DNA from: Seohaeicola zhoushanensis
GTDB taxonomy: Bacteria > Pseudomonadota > Alphaproteobacteria > Rhodobacterales > Rhodobacteraceae
Assembly (NCBI RefSeq): GCF_014656415.1
Contig: NZ_BNCJ01000004.1
Coordinates: forward strand, 62,001 to 126,000
Direction of reading: 5' to 3'
DNA length: 64,000 nucleotides
Each line of letters opens with the position of its first letter. Within the stretch, counting starts at the first letter, position 1. Shown in pieces: positions 6,874-15,441 of the stretch. The translations under genes and the position numbers were made by a program. The notes beneath the pieces are model-generated. The model saw nothing but the letters and a program-made list of their open reading frames with translations. It had not been told where the DNA came from and searched no databases.

Positions 6874-8184
6874 CTACCCCCGGATCAGCCGGCGGCGCAG
6901 CCAGCCGGATACTGCGTCCATGATGAACACCATCAGGATGATGAGCACCACGTAATAGGTGACCTCCTCCCAATCCTTCTGGGTCTGGATCGCCTGGGTC
7001 AGCAGCAACCCGATGCCGCCCCCGGTAATCGCGCCGATGATGGTTGCGCTGCGGGTGTTGGATTCGAGGTAGTAGAAGACCTGGCTCAGCAGCACCGGCA
7101 CGATCTGCGGCAGCACGCCGAAACGATAGCGTTGCACCGCGTTGGCGCCGGTCGACTGCACCCCCTCGATCTGGCGGTCGTCGACGTTCTCCAGCGCCTC
7201 AGAGAACAGCTTGCCGAAGCTGCCGGTATCGGTCAGCAGGATGGCGAGCGAGCCGGTCAGCGGGCCGGGGCCGAAGGCGCGCGACAAGAGGATGGTCCAG
7301 ATCAGCCCATCGACCCCGCGCAGGAAGTCGAAGACGCGGCGCACCAGCACCCGCAGCGCCACCAGCGGCGCAAAGTTGCGGGCGGCGAGATAGGCCAGCG
7401 GCAGCGCCACCAGCGCCGCGCCGAAGGTGCCGAGGAAGGCCATCAGCACCGTCTCGCCCAGCGCCCAGAGCACCTCGGAATGCCGCCAGATCGGGTTGCC
7501 CCAGAAATCCTGCCACATGCCGGCGAGGTTCGAGCGCGCCGGGTCCAGCTGCGGCCCGGCCAGCAGGTCGATCAGCCCATGGCCGTAATAGGGGCTTTCC
7601 AGCGTGAAGAAGAACATCTCCCAGCCGGGGAAGTAGCGGAACACCTCGGTCTTCGCCCGGGTCAGCGAGACGCGGCCGTGCGGCGTCGTCACGTCGAGGC
7701 GGGTCGGCGAATAGCTGATCCAGTCGGGATACTCCTCTGCCGCGCGGTTGATGCGCACCTCGCCGCCCTCGCGCCAGGCTTCGAGCATCGGCTCGCCCGG
7801 ACGTTCGACCAGCAGTCGCTCGCCGGCGAAGGTTGCGAAGATGCTGCCACCCAACGACACGCGGGTCTCGTCGCCGCTCTGCGTCACCCAGTCGGGCAAC
7901 TGGCCCGCCGGGTAGGTGCCCTTGCGCTCGCCCTCGATGGCGACGACCACCTCGCCGCTGCGGTTGTTGCGCGTCACATGGGTCTTGTAGCTGTAGCTGT
8001 CCGACAGGAAGGTGGTCATGTTGTCCCAGCGCATCCGCTGCCACAGCCCGCCCATGTCGAAGGCAACGAAGACATAGGCGAAGTAGACCAGCAGCCCCAG
8101 CGGCACGGCGAAGGCGACAAGGCGGCGGCGCAGGAAGCGGTGATAGGTCGCCGCGCGGATGATGGAGAGATCGTCCGAGATCAT
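6874..8184 (-). CDS. phnE: PhnE2, phosphonate ABC transporter permease (long form)
   Basis: 436-aa inner-membrane permease. The C-terminal ~200 residues hold the ABC permease fold with the EAA-type loop (residues EGVQSTGANAVQRYRFGVLPQ, of which GANAVQRYRFG is diagnostic) and IGAITGGGIG. The N-terminus has a transmembrane segment around residues 22-42, then about 170 hydrophilic residues predicted to be periplasmic, a layout known for the longer of the two alphaproteobacterial PhnE proteins. The ATG at 8184 overlaps the phnE1 stop (ATGA). It pairs with PhnE1 and PhnC/PhnD to import phosphonates. Confidence 0.93.
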   Translation of the reverse strand: MISDDLSIIRAATYHRFLRRRLVAFAVPLGLLVYFAYVFVAFDMGGLWQRMRWDNMTTFLSDSYSYKTHVTRNNRSGEVVVAIEGERKGTYPAGQLPDWVTQSGDETRVSLGGSIFATFAGERLLVERPGEPMLEAWREGGEVRINRAAEEYPDWISYSPTRLDVTTPHGRVSLTRAKTEVFRYFPGWEMFFFTLESPYYGHGLIDLLAGPQLDPARSNLAGMWQDFWGNPIWRHSEVLWALGETVLMAFLGTFGAALVALPLAYLAARNFAPLVALRVLVRRVFDFLRGVDGLIWTILLSRAFGPGPLTGSLAILLTDTGSFGKLFSEALENVDDRQIEGVQSTGANAVQRYRFGVLPQIVPVLLSQVFYYLESNTRSATIIGAITGGGIGLLLTQAIQTQKDWEEVTYYVVLIILMVFIMDAVSGWLRRRLIRG

Positions 8185-9044
8185 GCCCGGCTCCTTTCGC
8201 GGATCAGCCGGTCGCGCCACTGCGACGACAACTGGTCAAACAGAACGATGGTGCCGAACAGCAGGATGAAGATCGCCGCGCTTTCGGCGAATTGCCCCAT
8301 GCCCCAACTGATGGCGTTGCGCAGGTCATAGCCCAGCCCGCCCGCGCCGACGAACCCGAGGATCGCCGAGGCGCGGATGTTGATCTCGAAGCGCAGCAGC
8401 GCATAGCTGAGGTAGTTCGGCGCCACCTGCGGCACCACGCCGAGCCACATCTGCTGGCCCCAGACCGCCCCAGTGGAGGCAAGGCCCTCGACGGGCTTCA
8501 GGTCGGCGTTCTCGTTCACTTCCGAGAACTGCTTGCCCAGCGCACCGGCGGTGTGGATGGCGATGGCGATCATCGCCGGCACCGGCCCGCCGCCCATCAG
8601 GAAGATCAGCACCAGCGCGATGACGATGTCTGGAATGGCGCGCAGCACGTCCATCAGCCGGCGGAACAGCGGCACCAGCCGCGGCCAGCGGGCCAGGCCG
8701 CGCGTCGACAGCAGGGCCAGGAAGAAGGCGATGAAAGCGCCCGTCAGCGTCGAGACGGCGGCGATGTTCAGCGTCTCGATCAACGAGGGCAGGAAATGCC
8801 ACAGCAGGCCGGGCAACTCGCCCGCGCGGCGCCAGGCTTCGGCGATCACATCGGCCGGAAAATCGAGGATCTGCGGCAGCCCCTCCCAGAACCCGCCGGC
8901 GTTGCGATCGTCGGCAACCCGGAAGCCGGCGACCAGCGCCACCACGAAAAGCACCGTCAGGACGCTGCCGTAAAGCCGCCGCTGGCGCACCAGGGCGAGA
9001 TAGGCCTGCGAGCGGTCAAGGCCCGGGGCGGTCTGGTCTGTCAT
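8181..9044 (-). CDS. phnE: PhnE1, phosphonate ABC transporter permease
   Basis: 287-aa integral membrane permease. One N-terminal transmembrane segment (about 30-50) is followed by the BPD_transp_1 domain with IRASAILGFVGAGGLG near the C-terminus. The EAA-like loop reads EGLASTGAVWGQQMWLGVVPQ in part (STGAVWGQQMW). The ATG at 9044 has AAGGAA upstream; a slightly longer frame to 9062 is less likely. The stop overlaps the phnE2 start, so the two permeases are translationally coupled. It acts with PhnD and PhnC. Confidence 0.93.
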   Translation of the reverse strand: MTDQTAPGLDRSQAYLALVRQRRLYGSVLTVLFVVALVAGFRVADDRNAGGFWEGLPQILDFPADVIAEAWRRAGELPGLLWHFLPSLIETLNIAAVSTLTGAFIAFFLALLSTRGLARWPRLVPLFRRLMDVLRAIPDIVIALVLIFLMGGGPVPAMIAIAIHTAGALGKQFSEVNENADLKPVEGLASTGAVWGQQMWLGVVPQVAPNYLSYALLRFEINIRASAILGFVGAGGLGYDLRNAISWGMGQFAESAAIFILLFGTIVLFDQLSSQWRDRLIRERSRA

Positions 9045-9108
9045 GGGATATTCCTTGCGCAAAAGGCCCCGCGCGATGCACGGGGCCCCTGGTATCGCTC
9101 ACGCGGGC

Positions 9109-10017
9109 TCAGTTGGTCTTGGCCCGGCGCACTTCGATGATCGACAGGTAGGCGTCATGGGTGATCGGTGCGAAACCGGCGGTCTCGCCCGCGGCCACAC
9201 CATAGGCGCAGTCCTTGTCGGTGGCATGCAGGTTGGCGACCAGGTCAACCATCTTCGCCTTCACCTCGGCGGGCAGGGCCTTCTTCAGCACCACCGGGCC
9301 TTCCGGGATCGGCTTCGATTTCCAGATCTCGACCATGTCGTTCATGTTGACGAGGCCGGCATCCACCGCCTTGCGCAGCGCGCCCGAGTTGTAGCCGTCT
9401 TCCCAGTTGCCCAGGCCGTCGGCCCAGGTCACGCCAGCGTCGATGTCGCCGTTGGCGACGGCGACGATGGTCTGCTCGTGGCCGCCGGTGAAGACGACGT
9501 CACCGAAATACTTGCCCGGCTCCATCGAGGCGCCGGTGGCTTGCGGGATCTCGATCGAGGGGATCAGGTAGCCCGAGGTCGAGTTCGGGTCGCCGAAGCC
9601 GAATTTCTTGCCCTTGACGTCGGCCAGGCTGGTGATGCCGCTATCCTTGCGGGCAAAACCGATCGAGTGATACGAGAACGAGCCGTCCAGGTTGGTCTTG
9701 ACCAGCACCGGCTCGACCGCCTCGGGGTTCTGCAGGTAGGTCGCGGCATAGCCCGAGGCACCCAGCCAGGCCATGTCGAGCGAGCCGCCCAGCAGGCCCT
9801 GGATCACGCCGTTGTAGTCGGCGGGGGCGAACAGCTTGACCGGAACGCCCAGGGCCTCTTCGGCATAGGCGCGCAGGCACTCGTTGCTGTTCAGCCGGTC
9901 CTGGGCGTTTTCGCCGCCCAGCAGGCCGATGTTGAACTCGGTGATCTTTGCCTCCTGGGCCTGGGCGGCGCAGGCCAGCAGGGTTGCCGCGGCAGCGGCT
10001 ACGACTTTGAGTTTCAT
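9109..10017 (-). CDS. phnD: PhnD, phosphonate ABC transporter substrate-binding protein
   Basis: 302-aa periplasmic binding protein. Residues 1-22 form a signal peptide (MKLKVVAAAAATLLACAAQA). The mature part has family landmarks FNIGLLGGENAQDRL, GSLDMAWLGASGYA, FGFGDPNSTSGYLIP and GHEQTIVAVANGDIDAG (only parts quoted), typical of PhnD. The ATG at 10017 has GGAGAAA upstream and gives a proper signal peptide; the extension to 10083 does not. It sits between the phnC remnant and phnE1. Role: delivers phosphonate to the PhnE1/E2-PhnC transporter. Confidence 0.95.
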   Translation of the reverse strand: MKLKVVAAAAATLLACAAQAQEAKITEFNIGLLGGENAQDRLNSNECLRAYAEEALGVPVKLFAPADYNGVIQGLLGGSLDMAWLGASGYAATYLQNPEAVEPVLVKTNLDGSFSYHSIGFARKDSGITSLADVKGKKFGFGDPNSTSGYLIPSIEIPQATGASMEPGKYFGDVVFTGGHEQTIVAVANGDIDAGVTWADGLGNWEDGYNSGALRKAVDAGLVNMNDMVEIWKSKPIPEGPVVLKKALPAEVKAKMVDLVANLHATDKDCAYGVAAGETAGFAPITHDAYLSIIEVRRAKTN

Positions 10018-10075
10018 GACTTTCTCCAGTGTTGGTAGGTTCGGTTGACTGCTATCGCCCCCGCCGTGCGGGAGG

Positions 10076-10300
10076 CTACACACCGGCGTCGCGCATCGCT
10101 TGGCGCCAGACTGCGTTGAGAACTTCGATATCGTTGCATTCCACCTCGCCTTTCGGCGAAGTCACGACGTCGGGCAGCTTGCAAGCCACCGCGGCGTTCC
10201 GATCGACAAGGGGGTGGTCGAAGATGACCTTGCCCTCGCGAAGGCCGACGATCCGGTCACAGGCACCAAGCGCTTGGTCCAGTGTCAGCATTAGGTCCAT
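10076..10300 (-). pseudogene. C-terminal remnant of a second PhnC-type ABC ATPase
   Basis: A 74-codon frame between phnC and phnD. Its first 30 residues (TLDQALGACDRIVGLREGKV plus IFD) align closely with the C-terminal region of the intact PhnC next door ([20 protein letters not shown] plus VFD), but Walker A, signature and Walker B are all missing. The rest (KLPDVVTSPKGEVECNDIEVL) has no match I recognise. It has an ATG with an AAGGA site upstream and could still be translated. The DNA is clearly diverged from phnC and looks less GC-rich than its neighbours, pointing to a relic of another phnC copy rather than a recent duplication. Confidence 0.65.
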
Positions 10301-10332
10301 CCTGTCGTCCTTCCGTGGTATCTCCGCGGGCC

Positions 10333-11154
10333 TCAGGGGCCCATCATCGAAAGCGCGTAATCCTTGTCGGCACGCTCCAGCGTCTCGATCTCGGTCGAGG
10401 TGGCCGCCTCGCTGAAATCGGCACCCGCACCATAGATCTCGCGCGCGGCCTGGGCCGTCAGCAGCTCGGGCGCGCCGTCGAAGACGATCCGGCCGTTGCG
10501 CATCCCGATCACCCGGTCGCAATAGCGCCGCGCGGTGTCGAGCGTGTGCAGGTTGGCGACAACCGTGCGGCCGTCCTCCTCGTGGATGCGCCGCAACGTC
10601 TCCATCACCACCTGCGCGTTCATCGGGTCGAGCGAGGCGATGGGTTCATCGGCCAGGATGATCGCCGGGTCCTGCATCAGGGCCCGCGCGATGGCGACGC
10701 GCTGCTGCTGGCCACCCGAGAGCGCCTCGGCGCGCTTGGCCGCCTGCTCGGCGATGCCCAGCCGGTCGAGGATGCCGACAGCCTTGTGGATGTCCTCGGC
10801 GGGAAAGAGGTTGAAGACCGTCGCCAGGGTCGAGCGGCGGTTCAGCGTGCCGTGCAGCACGTTCGAGACCACGTCGAGGCGCGGCACCAGGTTGAACTGC
10901 TGGAAGATCATCGCGCAACGCGCCTGCCAGGCGCGGCGGGCGCGGCCGGTCAGGGTCAGGATGTCCTGCCCCTCGAACAGGATCTGCCCGGCGCTGGCGT
11001 CGGTCAGCCGGTTCAGCATCCGCAGAAGCGTCGACTTGCCGGCGCCCGAGCGTCCGATGACACCGACCATCATCGGACGGTCGATCTGGAAACTGACGCG
11101 GTCAACGGCGGTGTTGATCCCGAATTGCCGGGTCAGTTCCTTGACATACAACAT
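10333..11154 (-). CDS. phnC: PhnC, phosphonate ABC transporter ATP-binding protein
   Basis: 273-aa ATPase energising phosphonate import. Walker A is GRSGAGKST (about residues 35-43), the signature is [15 protein letters not shown] (about 142-156), Walker B is [13 protein letters not shown] (about 163-175) and the H-loop His is in VANLHTLD. Length is normal for PhnC. It is the first gene of the phn operon, preceded by a candidate Pho box and by the terminator-like hairpins of the regulator gene upstream. A fragment of a second PhnC-like protein follows it. Confidence 0.95.
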   Translation of the reverse strand: MLYVKELTRQFGINTAVDRVSFQIDRPMMVGVIGRSGAGKSTLLRMLNRLTDASAGQILFEGQDILTLTGRARRAWQARCAMIFQQFNLVPRLDVVSNVLHGTLNRRSTLATVFNLFPAEDIHKAVGILDRLGIAEQAAKRAEALSGGQQQRVAIARALMQDPAIILADEPIASLDPMNAQVVMETLRRIHEEDGRTVVANLHTLDTARRYCDRVIGMRNGRIVFDGAPELLTAQAAREIYGAGADFSEAATSTEIETLERADKDYALSMMGP

Positions 11155-11185
11155 GTGGCCCCCAAGGTCGCTTTCGGGGGCGTTC

Positions 11186-11238
11186 CTGTCACGAGTCGGT
11201 CACGGCTGCGTGTCGCGCGGGCAAAAGTTTTGTGACAG
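11186..11238 (-). promoter_or_regulatory. Candidate Pho boxes upstream of phnC
   Basis: On the minus strand CTGTCAC-AAAA-CTTTTGC (11238-11221) has one perfect PhoB half-site, an AT-only 4-bp spacer and a weak second half-site. On the plus strand CTGTCAC-GAGT-CGGTCAC (11186-11203) has two good half-sites with the correct 11-bp repeat but a GC-richer spacer. The known Pho box is CTGTCAT-N4-CTGTCAY. Phosphate-starvation control of phosphonate genes is well established in other bacteria; binding here is inferred. Confidence 0.5.
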
Positions 11239-11254
11239 GGGCCACCCGGCGGCG

Positions 11255-11299
11255 CCGAAATCCGTCACGGATTTCGGACGTTTTCCTTGCAGGAAAACG
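11255..11299 (-). terminator. Two adjacent perfect hairpins after the response regulator gene
   Basis: CCGAAATCCG-TCA-CGGATTTCGG (11255-11277, 10-bp arms) and CGTTTTCCT-TGC-AGGAAAACG (11279-11299, 9-bp arms) lie side by side between the regulator stop (11304) and phnC. There is no long U-tract, so termination efficiency is uncertain; they may instead insulate or stabilise transcript ends. Confidence 0.6.
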
Positions 11300-11303
11300 G
11301 GCC

Positions 11304-12014
11304 TCACTCCGGGTCGTAAAGATAACCGATGCCGCGTATCGTGCGGATCACAGCGGGTTTCTCGGGGTTCTTCTCGATCTTGCGGCGCAGCCGCGAGATG
11401 CGGATGTCGATGCTGCGGTCGAAGGGATCCCACGGCCGGTCGTGGGCCTGTTCCAGCAGCTGGTCTCGGTTCAGCACCCGGCCCTTGTTCAGCGCGAAGG
11501 TCTTCAGCAGGCTGAACTCCATCGCCGTCAGCGGCAGCTCGCTGCCATCCTCCGCCTCCATCCGCGCCGCCTCCAAATCGAGCATATAGGCCCCGAACCG
11601 CGCCCGCCCCGGTGCCTCTTGCCTGACGGCTGGGGCGGCCTCGACCCGGCGGCGCAGCACCGCCTTGATGCGCGCCTCCAGCTCGCGCAGGTCGACCGGC
11701 TTGCCGAGATAGTCGTCCGCGCCCATCTCCAGCCCGATGATGCGGTCGACCACCTCGCCCGCCGCGGTGAGCATCACCACCGGCACCGGGTTGTCGACCC
11801 GCAGCCCCCGCAGCACCGAGAGCCCGTCCTCCTTCGGCATGTTGATGTCGAGCACGATCAGGTCGACCCCGCCCGCCGCCACGATGGCGCGCAGCGCCTC
11901 GCCGCCGCCGGCGGTCGAGACGCGGAAACCGCGCTTTTCCAGGTATTCCTGCACCATCTCGCGCAGGTCCACCTCGTCGTCGCAGACCAGGATATGTTTG
12001 CCCTCGGTCGTCAT
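11304..12014 (-). CDS. OmpR/PhoB-family response regulator
   Basis: 236-aa DNA-binding response regulator. Receiver domain about 7-120 with acidic pair D12/D13, phospho-acceptor D56 (LIVLDINMP), T83 and K105 (LGKPVD) all present. The C-terminal winged-helix domain (about 140-232) has the OmpR-type LTAMEFSLL, RDQLLEQAH and RTIRGIGYLY signatures. The start overlaps nothing and lies three bases after the stop of the upstream hybrid kinase, so the two form an operon and presumably a signalling pair. Likely targets are genes carrying the TGAAAC promoter module found next door (inference). Confidence 0.93.
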   Translation of the reverse strand: MTTEGKHILVCDDEVDLREMVQEYLEKRGFRVSTAGGGEALRAIVAAGGVDLIVLDINMPKEDGLSVLRGLRVDNPVPVVMLTAAGEVVDRIIGLEMGADDYLGKPVDLRELEARIKAVLRRRVEAAPAVRQEAPGRARFGAYMLDLEAARMEAEDGSELPLTAMEFSLLKTFALNKGRVLNRDQLLEQAHDRPWDPFDRSIDIRISRLRRKIEKNPEKPAVIRTIRGIGYLYDPE

Positions 12015-12017
12015 GCC

Positions 12018-14240
12018 CTACAAAGTCCCTTCCTCGAAGATCACCCGCACCAGCCGCCGCAGGTCGCCCGGCGTCACCGGCTTCTCCAGGTGCGGCCGCC
12101 GCGTCTCGCCGAGCAGCGCCTGCGAGGCCCGGCCCATGGTGTCGCCGGTGATGAAGCCGGTGCGCGCCGCCAGCTCGGGGTGGCGCGCGGTCACATGTTC
12201 ATACAGCGCGCGGCCATCCATCCCGGCCATGTTCAGATCCGAGAGCAGCAGGTCATAGCGCCGCTGCGCCAGCAGCTGCACCGCCTCTGCGCCGGAATGG
12301 GCGGTATCGACCGAAAAGCCGTCGCGCGTCAGGATCTCGGCGATCAGTTCCGCCACGTCGGCCTCGTCATCCACCACCAGCGCCCGCCGCCGCCCCTGCG
12401 CCGGGGGCTCGGCCTCCTCGGCCAGCGCCTCGGCCGCGCCCCTGGCCGCCGGCAGGCTGATGCAGAACCGGCTGCCCGGCGCGTGATCGGGGTCGAGCCA
12501 GATGCGCCCGCCATGCGAATGCACGATGCGGTGGCAGAAGGCGAGGCCGATGCCGGTGCCGTCGCCGATGTCCTTGGTGGTGAAGAAGGGCTCGAACACC
12601 CGCGCGCGGATGGTCTCGTCGATGCCGGGGCCGTTGTCGGCGACCGAAAGGGTGACGCTCCGTCCCCGGTCCGAGGGGCGCGCCGCGACGATGATGCGGT
12701 CGCCGGTCCCCGCGCTCTCGATCGCATGGGCGGCATTGATGACCAGGTTGATGACCACCTGCGTGATCTGGTCCGGATCGGCGAGGATATCGGCCAGCCC
12801 CTCGGGCAGGTCGGTGACGATCTCCAGATCCGACAGCTTGTGCCCGTAGCCTGCCACGTCCAGCGCGGTCGCCACCACCGAGCGCACGTCGACATGCTCG
12901 ACCCGCGCGGGCTGCTGGCGCGCCATGGCCAGGAAGGTCTTGACGATCTTGGCGCTGCGCTCGGCAGCATTGCTGATCTTCTCGACCCGGCGCAAGACGT
13001 CGGGGTCGCCAACCTCGTCCATCAGCATCAGCGCATGGCCGACGATCACCGACAGCGGGTTGTTCAGCTCATGGGCCACCCCGGCCAGCAGTTCGCCCAA
13101 CGCCGACATCTTCTCGTTCTGGAACAGCATCTCGCGCTGGTGTGCCAGTTCTTCCTGCAGCGCCAGCTCGTCGGTCAGGTCGCGGGTCGAGGAGACGATG
13201 ACCTCCTCGCCGTCGAACTCGATCAGCACCGACGAGGCCGCGCCCCAGAACTCCTCGCCCTGGGCGTTGATGTATTTCGCCCGGCGGTTGCGCACGAAGC
13301 CCTTCTCGCGCAACTCGGCGAGATAGGCCTCCCGCTCGCCCGGCTCCTTGTAATAGGTCTTGGCATTGCCCGATGACCCCAGCAGCGCCTCGGTCTCGGC
13401 GCTGCGATACAGTGTCTCGCCGGTCTCGGCGCGGGTCATCTGGAGCGGCACCGGGCAGCTTTCCAGCACCTGCCGGATCATCGCCTGCGCCTTCACCTGC
13501 TCGGTCAGGTCGGTGACGCTGGCCACGATCACCTCGTCGCCGTGATACTCGGCGAAACGGGCCGAAATCGTCGCCGGAAAGCTCCGCCCGCGCGCCACCA
13601 TGGTCAGCGGATAGTCGTCGATCTGCCCGTCGGCGAGCATCTGCGTGACGAAATCCGCCCGGTCGTCGGGGTACAGGTAGTGCTCGCGCGACGAGCGGGT
13701 ATTGCCGAACATCTCCAGCGCGGCGGGCGAGCGGTAGAGGATCTGCCCGTCGCCGGTGCGCGACATGATGACCACGGCGGCCGAGGCATCGAGCACCGTG
13801 CGCACCAGCAGGTCGCCCTCGCGCTCCATCGCCTCGGCCTGTTTCTTGCGGGTGATATCGGTGCGGGTGATGACGAAGCCGCCCAGGTTCGTCGGATGGG
13901 TCGAGACGTGGTAATAGGTCCCGTCGGTCTGCTTCAGTTCGTATTCGTGGACATAGTCGTGGCTGGTCTGCAGCCGGTCGCGCACGAATTCCTCCTCGCG
14001 CCCGATCGCCTCGGCATAGATCCCGCGCCGGGCGCTTTCGCGCATCAGGATCTCCCAGTCGAGCCCGGGTTCCAGCAGGTCGGCCACGCCCTTGTTCATC
14101 TCGCGGTACTGGGTGTTGCACATCACCAGCCGCCGGTCCTCGTCGTAGAGCGCGAAGCCCTCGCTCAGCGACTCGATGGCATCCTGCAGCAGGCCGAGCG
14201 CCCGCGCATTGTCCCTGTCCGACTGAGGATCCCTGTTCAT
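12018..14240 (-). CDS. Multi-PAS hybrid sensor histidine kinase
   Basis: 740-aa cytoplasmic kinase with no transmembrane segment. Two or three PAS domains occupy about residues 10-360 (first one with ALYDEDRRLVMCN). A HisKA domain follows with GVAHELNNPLSV (phospho-His), then HATPase_c with NAAHAIE, DNGPGI and GTGIGLAFC boxes, and a C-terminal receiver (VVDDEADVAELI, LLLSDLNMAG, LEKPVTPGD). The ATG at 14240 has a strong GGAGG site; the longer frame upstream reads through the promoter region. Its own promoter carries the TGAAAC module also found before the divergent hydrolase, so autoregulation is plausible. The signal is unknown. Confidence 0.93.
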   Translation of the reverse strand: MNRDPQSDRDNARALGLLQDAIESLSEGFALYDEDRRLVMCNTQYREMNKGVADLLEPGLDWEILMRESARRGIYAEAIGREEEFVRDRLQTSHDYVHEYELKQTDGTYYHVSTHPTNLGGFVITRTDITRKKQAEAMEREGDLLVRTVLDASAAVVIMSRTGDGQILYRSPAALEMFGNTRSSREHYLYPDDRADFVTQMLADGQIDDYPLTMVARGRSFPATISARFAEYHGDEVIVASVTDLTEQVKAQAMIRQVLESCPVPLQMTRAETGETLYRSAETEALLGSSGNAKTYYKEPGEREAYLAELREKGFVRNRRAKYINAQGEEFWGAASSVLIEFDGEEVIVSSTRDLTDELALQEELAHQREMLFQNEKMSALGELLAGVAHELNNPLSVIVGHALMLMDEVGDPDVLRRVEKISNAAERSAKIVKTFLAMARQQPARVEHVDVRSVVATALDVAGYGHKLSDLEIVTDLPEGLADILADPDQITQVVINLVINAAHAIESAGTGDRIIVAARPSDRGRSVTLSVADNGPGIDETIRARVFEPFFTTKDIGDGTGIGLAFCHRIVHSHGGRIWLDPDHAPGSRFCISLPAARGAAEALAEEAEPPAQGRRRALVVDDEADVAELIAEILTRDGFSVDTAHSGAEAVQLLAQRRYDLLLSDLNMAGMDGRALYEHVTARHPELAARTGFITGDTMGRASQALLGETRRPHLEKPVTPGDLRRLVRVIFEEGTL

Positions 14241-14263
14241 GAGCCTCCTTCTAGTCCACCCGT

Positions 14264-14301
14264 GTTTCAGTCGTTTGTCCCGTCCGTGCGGCTTTGTTTC
14301 A
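14264..14301 (-). promoter_or_regulatory. TGAAAC promoter module, kinase gene
   Basis: On the minus strand a distal TGAAAC (14301-14296) and a proximal TGAAAC (14269-14264) are 32 bp apart. The proximal one is preceded by GACA at exactly six bases (14279-14276). The same arrangement occurs before the divergent hydrolase and the methyltransferase with 33-bp spacing. Confidence 0.6.
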
Positions 14302-14394
14302 ATTGTATCAGCGGCGTGCCGGGGCAGGGCGGGCAAACCCCTGCAAATACGCGCTCTCGCCCCAGCATGGGCGCAAGGCACCCCCTGCAACAAG

Positions 14395-14433
14395 TGAAAC
14401 ATGAAAGCGGGGTGCCCGACATCGGCCTGAAAC
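14395..14433 (+). promoter_or_regulatory. TGAAAC promoter module, hydrolase gene
   Basis: Distal TGAAAC (14395-14400), GACA (14418-14421), six bases, then proximal TGAAAC (14428-14433); 33 bp between the two hexamers. A -10-like TATCAA follows 11 bp later. Eleven-base steps suggest binding on one face of the helix by a dimeric activator, with the hybrid kinase/OmpR pair as the obvious candidate. Confidence 0.6.
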
Positions 14434-14477
14434 CTCGCGCGGGCTATCAAGGGGCACCTTCAACCGAGGACAGGACC

Positions 14478-15287
14478 ATGACCGCCCACCGACCCATGCC
14501 CGCCGATCGCGACGCCCCCGTCGTCGCGCTGCACACGTCGATGACGGGCAGCGAGCAATGGGCGCCGCTGGCGGCCCAGCTGGCCAGCTGGTACCCGGTC
14601 CATGCCGTCGACCTCCCCGAGAACGCCGGCACCGTCGCCCAGACCGCCGCCCGCGTTGCCGCCCGGATCGCCAGCTTCGGCCGTCCGGTCCACCTCGTCG
14701 GCCATTCCTTCGGCGGCGCGGTGGCGCTCGGCGTCGCGCTCCAGCGCCCCGGCCTCGTGCGCAGCCTCACCCTGTTCGAACCGGCCGCCTTCCACGTTCT
14801 CGATCACGGCGCCCCCGCCGACCGCCTGCTGCACGCCGCCCTGCGCACCCGCGCGGGCATGTTGCGCGCAGGCATCGCGGCAGGCGAACCGGATGCCGCC
14901 ATCGCCGCCATGGTCGACTTCTGGACTCCCGAGGGCGGATGGGCCGCCGTGCCCGAACGGATGCGCGCCGCGCTCGCCGCCCATGTCACCCGGATCAGCG
15001 CCGACCTCGACCGCGTCCTGGCCGAGACCTGGCGCCCCGAGAGCCTCGCGGGCCTGCGCATCCCGGCGCTGCTGCTGGTCGGCATGGACTCGGCCGAGGT
15101 CGCCATCCGCACCTCCGCCATGGTCGCCGCCGCCCTGCCGCAGGCCGAGATCGCCATGCTGCCGGGCCTCGGCCACATGGCGCCCGTTTCTGCGCCCGAC
15201 TGGGTCAACCCGCGCATCCAGCAGCACATCGCGCGCGTCGAACGCGCCCCCGCGCGCCTCGGCTGGCCCGAACCGAACGCGGCCTGA
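14478..15287 (+). CDS. Alpha/beta hydrolase
   Basis: 269-aa alpha/beta-hydrolase-fold enzyme. The nucleophile elbow is GHSFGG (about residues 74-79), the C-terminal catalytic His lies in LGHMAP, and an acidic residue is available in LLVGMDSAEV. The N-terminal VVALHTSMTGSEQW corresponds to the oxyanion-hole strand (HxS rather than the common HG). No signal peptide, so cytoplasmic. It is divergent from the hybrid kinase and shares its promoter module. The substrate cannot be predicted; esterase, lactonase or peroxidase-like activity are all possible. Confidence 0.88.
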   Translation: MTAHRPMPADRDAPVVALHTSMTGSEQWAPLAAQLASWYPVHAVDLPENAGTVAQTAARVAARIASFGRPVHLVGHSFGGAVALGVALQRPGLVRSLTLFEPAAFHVLDHGAPADRLLHAALRTRAGMLRAGIAAGEPDAAIAAMVDFWTPEGGWAAVPERMRAALAAHVTRISADLDRVLAETWRPESLAGLRIPALLLVGMDSAEVAIRTSAMVAAALPQAEIAMLPGLGHMAPVSAPDWVNPRIQQHIARVERAPARLGWPEPNAA

Positions 15288-15355
15288 TGCCGCCCGGAAA
15301 ACAGGAGAACGCCCCTTGCCCGACCTCAAGGAACGCCCGATCGGCGACAGCAGGG

Positions 15356-15383
15356 TTCAAAAATCGTCCGGATGCGGCATACT
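15356..15383 (+). promoter_or_regulatory. Candidate sigma-70 promoter for the globin-cyclase pair
   Basis: TTCAAA (15356-15361) and CATACT (15378-15383) are separated by 16 bp, about 60 bp upstream of the globin start. No TGAAAC module is present here, suggesting that the globin-cyclase pair is controlled separately from the hydrolase. Confidence 0.4.
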
Positions 15384-15441
15384 TCAGGCCAGGGCCTGTC
15401 CGCGACACCTGCGGAAGGCAAGGGGACAGGGAAACGGTGCC

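Noticed and set aside
11232-13376. 714-codon open frame on the plus strand
   Set aside because: Antisense to the response regulator and hybrid kinase; composition typical of a shadow frame.
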